Of a stretch of 64,000 bases of DNA, positions 9,801 through 20,833 are shown piece after piece; within the stretch, counting starts at the first letter, position 1; every line of letters begins with the position of its first letter. A program made the translations under genes and the position numbers. Source of the stretch: Azolla caroliniana (taxonomy: Eukaryota > Polypodiophyta); the NCBI GenBank assembly GCA_043228905.1, contig JBHGNT010000003.1:3286001-3350000 (forward strand), read 5' to 3'. The notes under the pieces are model-generated. The model was not told the DNA's origin, made no database searches, and saw only the letters and a program-made list of their open reading frames with translations.

Positions 9801-10426
9801 CAAAAAACCCAGCTGCTGAAGATCGGCTCACTCGACTCCAAGAAGTTCAGGATATGCTTTTGCATCATTTATGTGAAGCCCAAAACACTCAAAAGAAGAT
9901 TGCTGACCGTCATCGGCGTGATTCATCGACTACATTTCAAGTAGGCGATCGTGTATGGCTCTTACAAGGTAGCATTAAAACGACCCGACCTTGCTACAAA
10001 TTGGATTATCAACGTTTTGGCCCATATGTCATAAGTGGTAAGATCAATGATGTGACATTTCGTCTTGATCTTCCTCCTCATATGCGTCTTCACCCGGTCT
10101 GCCATGTTTCACTTTTGGAGCCTTACACAACGAGCTCTATTCCGGGTCGTGTTACACCTCCCCCACCTCCAATTGACGTTTCCAATGGCTCTGAATATGA
10201 GGTTGCCGCTATCCTCGACTCCAAGATCATTCGCAACAAACTATACTACTTGGTTGATTGGTTAGGCTATACACCTAATGATCGAACATGGGAGCCTGCC
10301 GAACATCTTGCCAATGCCTCCGACATGGTTGTTGCATTTCACAACCAATATCCTCATAAACCAAGTCTGAACTCTTTTCTTCCGACTCGTGCAACTCGTC
10401 ATCGAAAAGGGGGGATAATGTCATGA
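6785..10426 (+). pseudogene. pol: A2 pol polyprotein, one nonsense codon
   Basis: Open in the -1 frame relative to gag, broken only by TAG at 8699-8701 between RNase H and integrase; A3 has CAA at the equivalent codon. Domains: aspartic protease (DSGANSCFMD, about 6957-6986), RT with YLDD (about 7980-7991), RNase H (EADASDFALG, about 8420), integrase zinc finger (HDTPMAGHFGIHK...CDTCC, about 9110-9240), integrase core (VVDRFTK, SDRGPQF, ETNGQSER), GPY module (RFGPYVI, about 10015) and chromodomain (YYLVDWLGY, RTWEP, about 10195-10350) that would direct insertion to modified histones. No ATG-led start is evident, which fits frameshift expression. The frame reads through the polypurine tract and stops in the 3' LTR. 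The single base change may be the only coding lesion. Confidence 0.93.
10405..10418 (+). other. A2 polypurine tract
   Basis: AAAAGGGGGGATAA-type purine run immediately before the 3' LTR, where plus-strand DNA synthesis is primed. Here it is also coding (the last residues of Pol). A1 has the equivalent run at about 130-145 on the minus strand. Confidence 0.8.
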
Positions 10427-10967
10427 AGACATACATCTTGGCTTATCATGACATTCATCTTGGCGAACCAGGAATCGAACCCATAACCTCTTGGTTTACA
10501 TATTGTACTTTAACCATTGTAATAACATATGTGAGATGTAATCATAATAATTATATGTTTAGTTATTACGAGATATTTAGAACATTCTAGATTATTCTAG
10601 AATGTTCTTGAATATTTCATGATTATATTTATTATTATTATTATTCATAAATATCTAAAATATTCTAGAACATTCTAGAATACTCCATAAGGGCCTATAA
10701 ATAAGAGTCCATACACTCATTACAACTCATTTGGTTCAACACCAGTCTTTAGCCCTTAGCCTACTCCTTGTAATCTTCTTTCTCATAATATAATCGCATT
10801 CCCATTTCTTATCTCTCACTTATACTTTTCTCTCTCTCGCACTCTCTCCCTCTTTCACTCTCTTTCTATCACTATCGCTATCTCTACCGCTCTCGCCATC
10901 TCTATCGTTATCGTTATCTCTATCGCCATCGCTCTCTCTCTCTGCTTCCTACTCAAGAGTCACGACA
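10419..10967 (+). repeat. A2 3' LTR
   Basis: 549 bp, same as the 5' copy except one base by eye. It ends ACGACA at 10967 and is followed by the CATGG duplication, after which the Y1 primer site resumes. Confidence 0.96.
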
Positions 10968-11071
10968 CATGGTATCAGAGCGCAAGGGTTGAGACTCCTC
11001 CGCAACCGACAAAAAAGCTTGTTATAAAGATAAAGTTAAGTTATTATTTTCGGAAAGGATAAGACAACAAT

Positions 11072-12297
11072 ATGGACAGAGTAATGGGAAGCTCGCTACC
11101 GACTGAGAAGCTCGACAGGAGCAACTACGCATCTTGGTCTTACAAGATGCACTAGTACTTGCTCGGTCATGGTTACTTGAGTTACGTTGAAGAAGTTATT
11201 GATATAGCACCCGAATCGACACACAAAGATTTTTCAGCTTGGGAACAAGCGACAAGTAGAGTTCTTTACTGCTTTGCGTCCTGTGTGAGCCATCAACTAC
11301 TGAGTCATATTTGGGATGCTAAGACGCCAAAGGACGCGTGGGCGAATCTCAAAAGGATTTTCGCCGCAAGCACAATGGCCAGGAAGTTGCAACTCAGATA
11401 GAAGCTTAGCAATGTTCGACAAAAAGATATGTCTGTGGCCGATTACACGACTCGAATCAAGGAAATCTGTGACTCACTCGCCTCTATCAATGTGAACATC
11501 GAGGAGCACGAGATGGTGCAAGTGTGACTTGGAGGGCTAGCATCCAAGTTCAGAGCTTTCCGAATAGTGGTCTGCACGAGGGAGAATACACCTTCGTTCT
11601 TCGAGCTTCAGTCGATGTTGTTTGTGGAGGAAAATCAAGCGGGTGCGTCGACGAGTACGCATGCTGACAACAAGATGATGTACACGAAGGAAGATAGGCC
11701 TTGTGGTCATGGTGGACGAGCCGGATCGGCGTGTAATGGAGGCGGCCGAAAGGAGCAGAACGTACGGCATAATCGAAATGCCGAAAGCAGTTCCGAACCC
11801 TCCGGAAGCAGGGGGAGTCATGGCGGCGCTGGAAGCCGACGAGAGAAGGTCTTGACGGAATGCTGGTACTGTGGCAAGAAAGGCCACAGGGAGGGTGTTG
11901 GAAGAAGAGATCCGATTCAGACAAAGCCGGATCAAACGGAAGAGACGTAGGAAGGCGTCAAAAATCACACTACGCCAAAGGCTCCGAACGAGCTGGAAAT
12001 GGATCGGGCCCAGCCTTCGTAATGAATCACAAGGCCAATTCGATGGCCGTGAACACCTCTAAATCGAGTGAGGTGTGGTATGTTGATTCTAGAGCGTCAA
12101 ATCATATGACGAGTAATGAGGAATGGTTCTCGTACTTGGAGAAACCGGAAACTCCGCATACCATCAAACATGTTGGTGAAGTTCCCCTCAGCCATGTCGG
12201 GCAGAAAGGGAAGCTCATGAACGTGCTCCACGTCCTGAAAATAACCAAGAACCTGGTGTTGGTCGGTCAGATTGTCGACCAGGGGATGCAAGTTTGA
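11072..12297 (+). pseudogene. Y1 gag and protease region, degenerate
   Basis: Begins ATGGACAGAG at 11072, 100 nt after the primer site. It matches the W2 gag start (EKLDRSNYASWSYKM), the UBN2-type gag core (11159-11401) and a CCHC knuckle (CWYCGKKGHREG, about 11863-11900). Protease is recognisable as WYVDSRASNHMTS (about 12076-12115), with the catalytic DSGA changed to DSRA. Several stops (for example at 11153-11155) and frame changes make it non-functional. Confidence 0.8.
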
Positions 12298-13090
12298 TTC
12301 ATGTACCTCGGGTGCTACATCGAAGAAGAAGGCCAAGTTATCGCGCAAGGGCGCCGTGAAGGGAGGATGTTTATCCTCGACACCAATCAAGCTGAAACCG
12401 TGCGGTTCATGAAAGGACAGAAGGTTCAGCCACGTTAACTTCCCACGGCTTAGTGAAATGCAGACGAAGAAGATTGTTTTCGGGTTGCCAAAATTTCGGG
12501 GCCGGAATGGCCAAGTCTGTGAAGCTTGTCCACTCGGGAAGCAACACCGACTTCCATTCCCCAATGAGCGTAATCATAGCCGAAATCTGTTGGATTTCAT
12601 CCATTCGGATGTGTGGGGACTGGCACAAAATGTGAGTCTCGGTGGAAGCCGTTACTTTGTAACCTTCATCGATGACTTCACTTGGCACACCTGGGCATGC
12701 TTGATCGCAAAAAAGAGCGAAGTATTCATGTGTTTCCTGAAGGTGAAGAGCCTTGTGGAAAGGGAAACTGGGCGTAAGATCAAGTGCCTCAGGTATGATG
12801 GTGGGAAGGAGTACTTCTCTGACTAGTTCATGAGTTATCTACAAAAGGAGGGAATTCGACGCAAATTCTCGTGTAGATATACGCCGGAGTAGAACGGCGT
12901 AGCTGAGTGGAAGAATTGGACAATTGAAGAAGTGGCGAGGGCAATGCTCGAAGAGAAGTATATGCCGAAATTTTACTAGGCCGAAGCCGTGAGAGCGGTT
13001 GTTTACTTGCAGAATTGGATTTCTGCTAATAAATTTTACTGGGCCGAAGCCGTGAGAGCGGTTGTTTACTTGCAGAATTGGACTTCTACT
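12298..13090 (+). pseudogene. Y1 GAG-pre-integrase and integrase N-terminal half, degenerate
   Basis: Carries the GAG-pre-integrase/integrase sequence shared with W2 and Y2 (EACPLGKQHRLPF, IHSDVWG, RYFVTFIDDFT at about 12640-12690, YDGGKEYFSD). Stops occur at 12295-12297, 12823 and elsewhere. The X1 element interrupts it at 13090 and the frame resumes at 18263. Confidence 0.8.
12968..13090 (+). repeat. 63-bp tandem duplication in Y1 integrase
   Basis: Two units with 63-bp period, 12968-13030 and 13031-13085 onward, differing at a few bases; the second is cut by the X1 insertion. Y2 and W2 have only one unit, so the duplication is private to Y1. Confidence 0.85.
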
Positions 13091-13586
13091 TGTTGCGAAC
13101 TCGACGTTCCTTATGTCCGACGCTCGGCCACAACCGAGATTCTTTTCATACACAGAAAACAGGTAATGAGACGCGACACAAAAGAGGAGAAGAAGAGGAG
13201 AAATGGTACACAGGAGGTATACGTGGAAAACCCCAAAATAGGGGAAAAACCACGGCAGCCCACAAGCTGCAAACTGTCACTATGCAGAAATATACAACAG
13301 TGAGATCACTGAGACAACGACCTCGTGTTCTCAGATCTTCGCCACAGGCGGCGGTTACAACAGAGGCAACGACCTCGTCTCTCTCTCTCTCTCTCTCTCT
13401 CTCTATACAGTTGCGCGCTCTGATTTCTTCTTGCACACCAACAAGAAAGAATAACAACAAGAATGACAACAGTTACTAAAAAGTTTGCCCTAAGTCATAT
13501 TTATACTAATATGACTTTTCGGCTATTTACAAATGTAGCCTCGATGGGCTCCATCCGGCTCTCCGCAGTCGGGTACTCCTCATCCG
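13091..13586 (-). repeat. X1 3' LTR, U3 start deleted
   Basis: Near-identical to 17585-18080 of the 5' LTR, including the (CT)n tract at 13379-13402 and the palindromic TATA core. On the plus strand it ends at CATCCG (13586), where it meets pol sequence. The U3 repeat block of the 5' LTR is absent. Confidence 0.9.
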
Positions 13587-13645
13587 TTCTCGGTCGTGTG
13601 GATCTTCGTCAGTGCGAACTCTTGGTCATCTACCCTTTCCCGAAT

Positions 13646-16600
13646 CTAGTGATACCTCCGCTGGATATGCTTCGTCCGGGAATGGTAGGCCGCATTCTTA
13701 GCAAGGTGGATGGCACTTTGACTGTCGCAATAGAGTCGGTATTCCTCTTGCCGGATACCGAGCTCTCCGATGAAGTCCTTCATCCATAATATTTCCTTAC
13801 CGGCTTCCACAGCCGCCATGTACTCCGCCTCTGTGGTTGACAATGCAACTGTCTTTTGCAGCCTTGACTGCCACGAGACAGCTCCCCCTGCATATGTCAT
13901 CACATACCCGGATGTAGACCGGCTGGTATCCACATCAGCCGACATGTCCGAATCGGTGAAACCATCCAGTTGAGGTTTTCCGGTGCCGAATCGGAGACAC
14001 ATATTTGAAGTGCCCTTCAAATACCGGAGTATCCATTTGACAGCGTTCCAATGCTCCTTGCCGGGATTACTCATGAACCGGCTCACCACTCCGACTGCGT
14101 ATCCAATGTCCGGTCGGGTACAAACCATTGCGTACATCAAGCTCCCGACGGCAGAGGCATATGGAAACTTCATCATATCTGCCTTCTCTCCTTTTGTCTT
14201 CGAGCTTTGCTTGCCGGACAACTTGCAGTTTGACGGTAGTGTCGATCCGACCGGTTTTGCATCTGACATGTTGAACTGGTGAAGCACCTTTGTCACATAC
14301 TTCTCCTGTGACAGCCATAGTTGCTTCACTGACCGGTCCCGAATGATGTGCATCCCCAACATCTGTCTTGCCGGACCCAGGTCTTTCATTGAGAAGGTCC
14401 GGTTGAGAGCCTTCTTCAGCATCCGTATTTTGCCTTGGTCTCGTCCGACGATCAACATGTCATCCACGTACAGGAGGAGTATCAGGAAATCCCCTCCTTC
14501 GAACTTCTTCACAAACACGCAGTGATCGGCCCGCGTCTTGTGGTACCCTTGATCGGTCATGAAGGAGTCGAACTTCCGATACCATTGCCGGGGAGCCTGC
14601 TTCAGTCCGTACAGGCTCTTCTTCAACCGGTATACCAGGTGCTCCTTCCCTTTCTCCACAAATCCTTCCGGTTGCTGCATGTAGATTTCCTCTTCGAGGT
14701 CGCCGTGGAGGAATGCCGTCTTCACGTCTAGCTGCTCTACCTCGAGATCCATGCTTGCTGCTATACTCAGCACCGTCCGGATGGAGGTCATCTTTACTAC
14801 CGGGGCGAATATTTCGTTGAAGTCCACACCCTTCTTCTGCTGGAATCCCTTCACCACGATCCTGGCTTTGTATCTCGGGGGGTTGCCGGCATCTCCTGGT
14901 TTCAACTTGAATACCCACTTGTTTCGGAGTGCCCGCTTTCCTTTCGGCAGCTCCACCAATTCGTACGTATGGTTCTCATGCAGGGAATCCATCTCATCCT
15001 GCATGGCACTTAACCATTTTCGGCTGTGGGTGTCAACCTTCGCTTCTTCGAAGCTTTCCGGCTCCCCCTCATCGGTTAGCAGGACATGCTCTGCATCCGG
15101 AAATCTCCGGGGCGCCCTTCTCTCTCTGAGAGGATATCTACGTCTTCGGGCTTCGGTAATCGGCTCCTCCATTTGCTCTTCATCCGAATCCGATTCGGGG
15201 TCTTGACCGGTTTCGGTCTCAGCTTCCTCTACTTCTTCTTCTGCCGGTTTGGTATCCTCACCGTAACCGGCTGGTTCCTCGAGTGCTAACCGGTCTCTTG
15301 CTGGTTGGGTCTGCTCATTGTAGAGTCTATCCTTACCGGTCGACTCGGAGTTCACTATCTTCTTCTCCGACTCCCAGTCGGCGAGTGTCTTGTCCTCCAT
15401 GAAGATAATATCTCGACTCCGGAATACCTTCTTGTCGACCGGGTCCCACACTCGGTAGTCGATCTCATCGTCACCGTAACCGAGGAATATGCATGGCCGG
15501 GTCTTTGGATCTAGCTTTCCTCTCCGGTCCTTTGCTACATGCACGTACGCGAGACACCCGAACACCCTTAGATGCCGGTAGGACACTTCCTTACCGGTCC
15601 ATACTCTCTGTGGCGTGTCTCCGTCCAAGGGTACTGAGGGTGATCTGTTTATCACATATGTCGCCGTCGACAGTGCCTCAGCCCAAAACTTCTTGGGTAG
15701 TTTTGCATGCGCTAGCATACTCCGGACCCTCTCCATTATGGTCCGGTTCATCCTCTCGGCCAGTCTGTTTAGCTCCGGCGTCTTCGGCACGGTAAATTCG
15801 AGCCGGATTCCCTTCGAGCGGCAGTACTCCTCGAACTGCCCCTGGTACTCACCTCCGTTATCTGCTCGAACCGCCTTCAGCTTCCGGCCGGTTTCTCTTT
15901 CCACTCTCGTGTGGAGCTCTTTGAAGACGGATAACACCTGATCCTTCATCTTCAGCGGTGTGGCCCACAGCTTCCAGCTGTGGTCATCTATGAACGTCAC
16001 GAAGTACTGCGCTCCGGCATGTGACTTCGTGTCTACTTGACACACATCCGTATGCACCAGCTCCAGTGGTGCATTACGTCTCATCGGTGGCCTTGGTCGG
16101 AAGGAGGTCCGGTTCTGCTTGCCGGCCAGACAATCAGTGCACTTTTCTAAGTGCACGTTCTTCACTGGAATGAGGTTGTCGTCTCCAAGCCTCTTCATCC
16201 CCTTCTCACTCATGTGACATAGCCTCTTGTGCCACAGTTCACCGGCAGTGTCGGAGGCCACGTTCACTTCTTCCGGACATAACCGGGCATTCATCAGGTA
16301 CAATGTGTTTACCTTCCGGGCCCGAGCCACAATCAGGCTCCCTTTGCTGAACTTCATGACACCATTCCGGATGCTACCCGTGTAGCCTTCATCATCTAGC
16401 CTACCGGCTGATATCAGGTTCAGACGAACTTCCGGAACGTGTCGGACATCTTTCAACAGCAACTTACATCCGGTTGGTGTTGTCAGCCACATGTCTCCTA
16501 TGCCGACAATTCGGCATGTTCCTTCATTCCCCATCCGGACACAGCCGTGATCACCGGCTGAGTAGGATGAGAAGCATTTCCGGTCCGGGGTAAGGTGGAA

Positions 16601-17554
16601 CGACGCTCCGGAGTCTACCACCCAGGTCATCTCATCGCCGGCATGGTTTATCTCACTCTCTTCGGTGATGAGCATCAACTCCTCTTCACTTGCCGCAATT
16701 GCCGTCATTCCCTTCCGGTCCGGCCCCCTCCGGTCTTTACCGTTCCGGTCTGTACCGTTCCGGTTCGGGGTTTGCTTCGAATCGGTACCGTTGGTTTCCT
16801 TGTCTTTATGGAAATGCCGACAGTTCTTTTGGAAGTGTCCCGGCTTGCCGCAATAGAAGCAAGTCGGCCTCCCCCTTGTCTTTGATCGTGTCCCCGACTT
16901 CTCCCGGTTCTGGGGACTATGGTTTCTATGTCTTCCGCGTTCCGATTCGGTAAGGAGCGCTTTGGAGTCGGAGCTCGTATCTTTGTCTTTCCGACGAGCC
17001 TCCTCATCTAGCAAGCTCGATTTTACTCTTGCTAGGGATAACCGTTTTCCTTCCGGCCCGGCGTTGCCCAAAGTAACAACTAATGTCTCCCAGCTATCCG
17101 GGAGGGAACCGAGCAGGAGTAGCGCTAGGACCTCATCGGCAAGAGGTACTTCCAATGACGTTGCCTGGTGAATCAGCCCTTGGAAGGCATTCATATGCTC
17201 CGCCATGCTGGAGCCATCTTGGTACCGGAGTCTTACAAGCTTCCGGAATACCGACACCTGATTGACAGCATTTTTGTTCTGGAACATTGTGCCGATCTTC
17301 TCCCAGAGCTCATGAGCCTTACTCTCTTCATTGAAGTTGTTGTACAGGCTCATGTCGATGAAGCACCGTATGTACGCCGTTGTCTTCATGTGCATCACCT
17401 CCCATATCGCGGCGTCGATTTTGTCCGGTCTCTTGTCCCCGAACTGAACCGGCAGCCAGAGGTCTTTAACCACGAGCATGTCCCTCATCTTCGACTTCCA
17501 CACTGAATAGTTGGAGCCGGTGAGCTTGAACATGCCGCCAAACGATTCGTCCAT
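13646..17554 (-). pseudogene. gag-pol: X1 gag-pol polyprotein, C-terminally truncated
   Basis: An open frame of about 1,302 codons from ATG at 17554; the open frame continues upstream into the LTR, but this ATG lies 17 nt after the primer site and fits X2. It holds UBN2 gag, a CCHC knuckle (CFYCGKPGHFQKNC), protease (WVVDSGASFHLT), GAG-pre-integrase (LWHKRLCHMS), integrase core (FVTFIDDHS, RADNGGEY), RT (LLLYVDDMLI) and RNase H (TDSDMSADVDTS, TTEAEYMAA, YCDSQSAIHLA). It stops early at TAG (13646-13648) where X2 has Trp after HIQRRYH. A deletion just beyond removes the rest. About 55 residues are lost relative to X2. Confidence 0.93.
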
Positions 17555-17584
17555 TTTCTGTGTCGATTTTGCTCTGATACCACT

Positions 17585-17870
17585 TGTTGCGAACTCGACG
17601 TTCCTTATGTCCGACGCTCGGCCACAACCGAGATTCTTTTCATACACAGAAAACAGGTAATGAGACGCGACACAAAAGAGGAGAAGAAGAGGAGAAATGG
17701 TACACAGGAGGTATACGTGGAAAACCCCAAAATAGGGGAAAAACCACGGCAGCCCACAAGCTGCAAACTGTCACTATGCAGAAATATACAACAGTGAGAT
17801 CACTGAGACAACGACCTCGTGTTCTCAGATCTTCGCCACAGGCGGCGGTTACAACAGAGGCAACGACCTC

Positions 17871-17903
<33 letters not shown>

Positions 17904-18257
17904 CAGTTGCGCGCTCTGATTTCTTCTTGCACACCAACAAGAAAGAATAACAACAAGAATGACAACAGTTACTAAAAAGTTTGCCCTAAGTCATATTTAT
18001 ACTAATATGACTTTTCGGCTATTTACAAATGTAGCCTCGATGGGCTCCATCCGGCTCTCCGCAGTCGGGTACTCCTCATCCGGTTCATACCGGGCCTACA
18101 CCATCCGACTCTCCAAAGTCGGGTTCTCCTCATTCGGTTCATACCGGGCCTACACCATCCGACTCTCCGAAGTCGGGTTCTCCCTATTCGGTTCATACCG
18201 TTTGTTCGTCGGCACTGTTCTTCTCCCTTCCCATCCGGAGGGACCTGTCTACCAACA
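17585..18257 (-). repeat. X1 5' LTR with 54-bp U3 tandem repeats
   Basis: 673 bp, TGTTGG...CGCAACA on the minus strand. Plus-strand 18080-18200 contains two full 54-bp units and flanking partial units. The TATA core lies in a 9-bp inverted repeat (AAGTCATAT/ATATGACTT, 17988-18013). The leader has a (CT)n tract at about 17874-17900. The primer site TGGTATCAGAGC follows at 17582-17571. Confidence 0.92.
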
Positions 18258-19770
18258 CTACTAATGGAGGAGTGTTGCCACATGAATTATACTTCGGAAA
18301 GAAGCCGAACTTGGCGCACTTGAGGATTTTCGGCAGCATCACGTACGTGCATGTGCTGAAGGAGAAATGGAGGAAGTTGGACGCCAAAGCCAAAAACTGC
18401 AACTTAGTCGGCTATTCAGACAAACAAAAGGGGTATAAGTGCTATAACCCCCGAACAAAGGAAGTTCGCATAAGCCGAGATGTCGTGTTCGATGAGTCTG
18501 CTTCGTGGTACTTGCCTTCGCCTCTAATCCCTGATGACTCCATTCCGAATTTTGAAGAAGAGGTCAATGAGACCGAACTGCCTCCGCATGATGAGGAAGT
18601 CGGAACTTTGAGAGAGAGTTCGATCTCATTTCGGCTAAGCGGGTCGAATGAGGGGTTGAGCCAAGATGGACAACTAAATGAAGAGCCGGCGAGTAGTGGA
18701 GACTCGGTTGTGCTATCCTCGCGTAAAGAACCGAGGAGATGGTTTACGCGTAAAGAAAAAGGGAAGAAGAAAATGTCGGAATATGATTTCGGCAATGCCG
18801 AGTCAGATCAAAGTGAGTCAAACTTTGGGCCAATTGAAAAGGAACCTCCACAGAATAGGTCGAAGTCGGGTGAGAAGCCCGTAAAATCGGGTAATCACGA
18901 ATTACGCCGATCTACCCACCTGAAGAACCCCGTAAAGAGATACGGGTATAATGAGTTCATGGTGCATCATTATGCATATATGACGTGAGTGGCGGAAGTG
19001 TGTGAGCTGGAGAGCTACGTAGAAGCAGCGGAAGATGTGAATTGGCGTGCCGCAATGGAGGAAGAGATGCGCGCTTTAACGGATAATGAGACTTGGGACC
19101 TGGTTGACACACCGAAGGGTGTAAAGACGATCAGATGCAGGTGGGTGTATAAGGTAAAATACAACACTGACGGCTTCGTCAATTGATATAAGGCCCAGCT
19201 AGTAGCGAAAGGCTACGTGGAGAAACATGACATCGATTATGACGAGAGATCCGCGCATGTCGCGAAGATGACTACTGTGTATGTCTTGCTAGCCGTAACA
19301 ACGGTGAAGGGGTGGCATCTACATTAGATGGATGTAAAGAATGCGTTCCTGCAAGGTGATCTTGAGGAACAAGTGTACATGGTACAACCCCCCGGATTTC
19401 TATCCGAACGGAACATTTCGGTAGTCTGTTGATTGAAGAAAGCGTTACACGGACTTAAGCAAGCCCCAAGAGCTTGGAATGCGAAGATTACACAACGATT
19501 GCGTAGAATGGGGTTTACGATGTCCAAATCGAACTCTTCGTTGTTTGTTCGGCAAGGTCGACATGGACCAGCTAGCCTTCTATTGTATGTTGCTGATTTA
19601 GTCATCGCCGGTGCCGACCTGGATGAAATCAACCATGTAAAATCTCAGCTCACGACATCATTCGAAATGAAGGATCTTGGCGACCTTCATTACTTCCTCG
19701 GGATCGAAGTGATCCGCACCCCCGAAGGCATACTGATCAACCAACATCAGTACGCGCTGAATATGCTTTT
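18258..19770 (+). pseudogene. Y1 integrase C-terminus and reverse transcriptase, degenerate
   Basis: Resumes Y1 after the second CTACT copy. 18272-18988 holds the integrase C-terminal region (LPHELYFGKKPNLAHLRIFG, KGYKCYNPRTKEV) and the acidic linker. 18989-19186 and 19433-19770 hold RT (NETWDLVDTPKG, HGLKQAPRAWN). The RT active site reads YVAD instead of YVDD (about 19587-19598), a loss of a catalytic Asp. Stops occur at 18986-18988 and 19184. W1 cuts the sequence at 19770. Confidence 0.85.
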
Positions 19771-19809
19771 TGTAAACGTAAGTGTTTGCGGAAGCGTAAA
19801 ACAGAGAAC

Positions 19810-19871
<62 letters not shown>

Positions 19872-20199
19872 AGAACGTAATTTCAAAATTATATCAAGGC
19901 TCTGTACACACACTGTGCTAAGTAACACTATTTATACAAGTTCTCTTGGGATTGACAGAAGTACCATGTACTTCAATGCTCACACGAGCATCTGACACTT
20001 ACTACGAGACTATAGCTACCTAGTAGTCTATCCTATACTAGGCTTCCGATTGGACTTCCGGTTACGGATTGCACCCGGCCTCCACTGCTTGCCGGTTCGG
20101 TTGCTCATCATCATACCGATCTGTTTCGCCCGATCCGTCTCGCTTACCGGCTCCGGCTTATTTAGCCGATTTGGCTCCGGTTGAGCTTGCCGCTCAACA
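19771..20199 (-). repeat. W1 3' LTR
   Basis: 429 bp, homologous to the W2 LTRs. It starts on the minus strand TGTTGAGCGGCAAGCTCAAC (hairpin TTGAGC/GCTCAA) and ends near TTTACA. A (GA)n tract at 19809-19870 makes it longer than the W2 5' LTR. The TATA box with adjacent GTGCT/AGCAC-type repeat is conserved. Confidence 0.88.
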
Positions 20200-20833
20200 C
20201 TCCCCCTCAAGCTCAACCTGAGGTGCGGTCGTAGTGTCGACCTCTGTGACAGTCGGTTCTTTCAACCGACTTCTCCTGGCGTCACTCCGCCTTGCTCGCG
20301 CTCTGCGTGCCTCGACCCTCTCGGTCGGCATGTCTGCTCAATAGGCCCATCTTAGCACTCACGTTGCTGTGACTCCGGCGCTTGCCGATCCATCGGTTCT
20401 CCCACGATGGCATCGACTTTCGCTGTGTCCGTGTCCCCTTGGCCTTCAGTCGATCCGACTCATCCAGATCCATCTGTTGATCCGAGTCAGCTATCTTCGA
20501 CTCGTTCCAGCTCTTGTCCGAATCGGTACACTCCGATTCGACTTCCGGCTTCAGGCCTCTCACCACATCGGACCACTTCCGAGTCTGGGCCTTCTCCATG
20601 CTTCCCTCGTCTTCTTCAGCCGGTGAACCAAAATCGAATTCTTCATTCGACTCTGTATCATGATCAATACCATCGTGATGACCTCCACACAGCATGCACT
20701 TCTCTTCCTGAGTGCACAACTCTTCTTCACAGCCGCTTGCTCCGACCTGTTCGGATGTGTCAACTTCCTTCGTCGACTCGGCTTCCTTCATCTTCTTGTC
20801 TCCTCTTCTTCCGGCTCTCCTCTTACCGACGGG
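20200..20833 (-). pseudogene. W1 Pol C-terminal extension
   Basis: Lies between RNase H and the 3' LTR and matches the W2 segment 57900-58572. The best open piece is 20282-20791 (EELCTQEEKCMLCGGHHDG, QKWSDVVRGLKPEVE, then Arg/Ser-rich). W1 has TAA shortly after the RNase H C-terminus where W2 has GAA, and a short deletion near 20290 relative to W2 that shifts the frame. No known domain is recognised. A CxxC-GGHH cluster could bind metal. Confidence 0.7.

Larger units (their letters stand above)
5033..10967 (+). mobile_element. A2: near-intact young Ty3/gypsy chromovirus
   Basis: Complete 5.9-kb element: 549-bp LTRs at 5033-5581 and 10419-10967 with one difference seen by eye (at 5429 in the 5' copy), flanked by the duplication CATGG (5028-5032 and 10968-10972). 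The insertion hits the LTR/primer-site junction of Y1. Gag is intact; pol has a single TAG at 8699-8701. Order gag-PR-RT-RH-IN-chromodomain is typical of chromoviruses, and the pol sequence resembles the Tf1/sushi group known from fungi and vertebrates (from memory, not a search). Confidence 0.96.
13091..18257 (-). mobile_element. X1: Ty1/copia element, minus strand, 3' end deleted
   Basis: Flanked by the duplication CTACT (13086-13090 and 18258-18262), so the insertion into Y1 is clear. 5' LTR at 17585-18257, tRNA-Met primer site at 17571-17582, one long gag-pol frame, and a truncated 3' LTR at 13091-13586. A deletion joins the end of pol (around residue motif KIHTTENG) directly to the middle of the 3' LTR, removing the last pol codons, the polypurine tract and the first part of U3. 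Confidence 0.93.
4633..19770 (+). mobile_element. Y1: Ty1/copia element, degenerate, host of A2, X1 and W1
   Basis: The 5' LTR (4633-5029), the initiator-tRNA-Met primer site (TGGTATCAGAGC, completed at 10970-10981 after the A2 insertion), gag (from 11072), integrase (to 13090 and from 18263) and RT (19433-19770) are collinear with W2 and Y2. A2 and X1 interrupt it with perfect 5-bp duplications, and W1 cuts it at 19770. The RNase H part and 3' LTR are not in the window. Many in-frame stops mark it as old. Confidence 0.85.

Noticed and set aside
13146-13479. Ser-Leu repeat proteins from (CT)n/(GA)n tracts (also 19433-19921, 58771-59220)
   Set aside because: They are translations of LTR microsatellites and read across LTR boundaries.
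14751-15206. Long open frames antisense to X1 pol (also 54774-55223 against X2)
   Set aside because: They mirror the GC-rich codons of the real pol frame, appear in both X copies and show no recognisable motif.
18080-18200. CRISPR-like array
   Set aside because: The repeats are contiguous 54-bp tandem units without spacers, inside a plant LTR.
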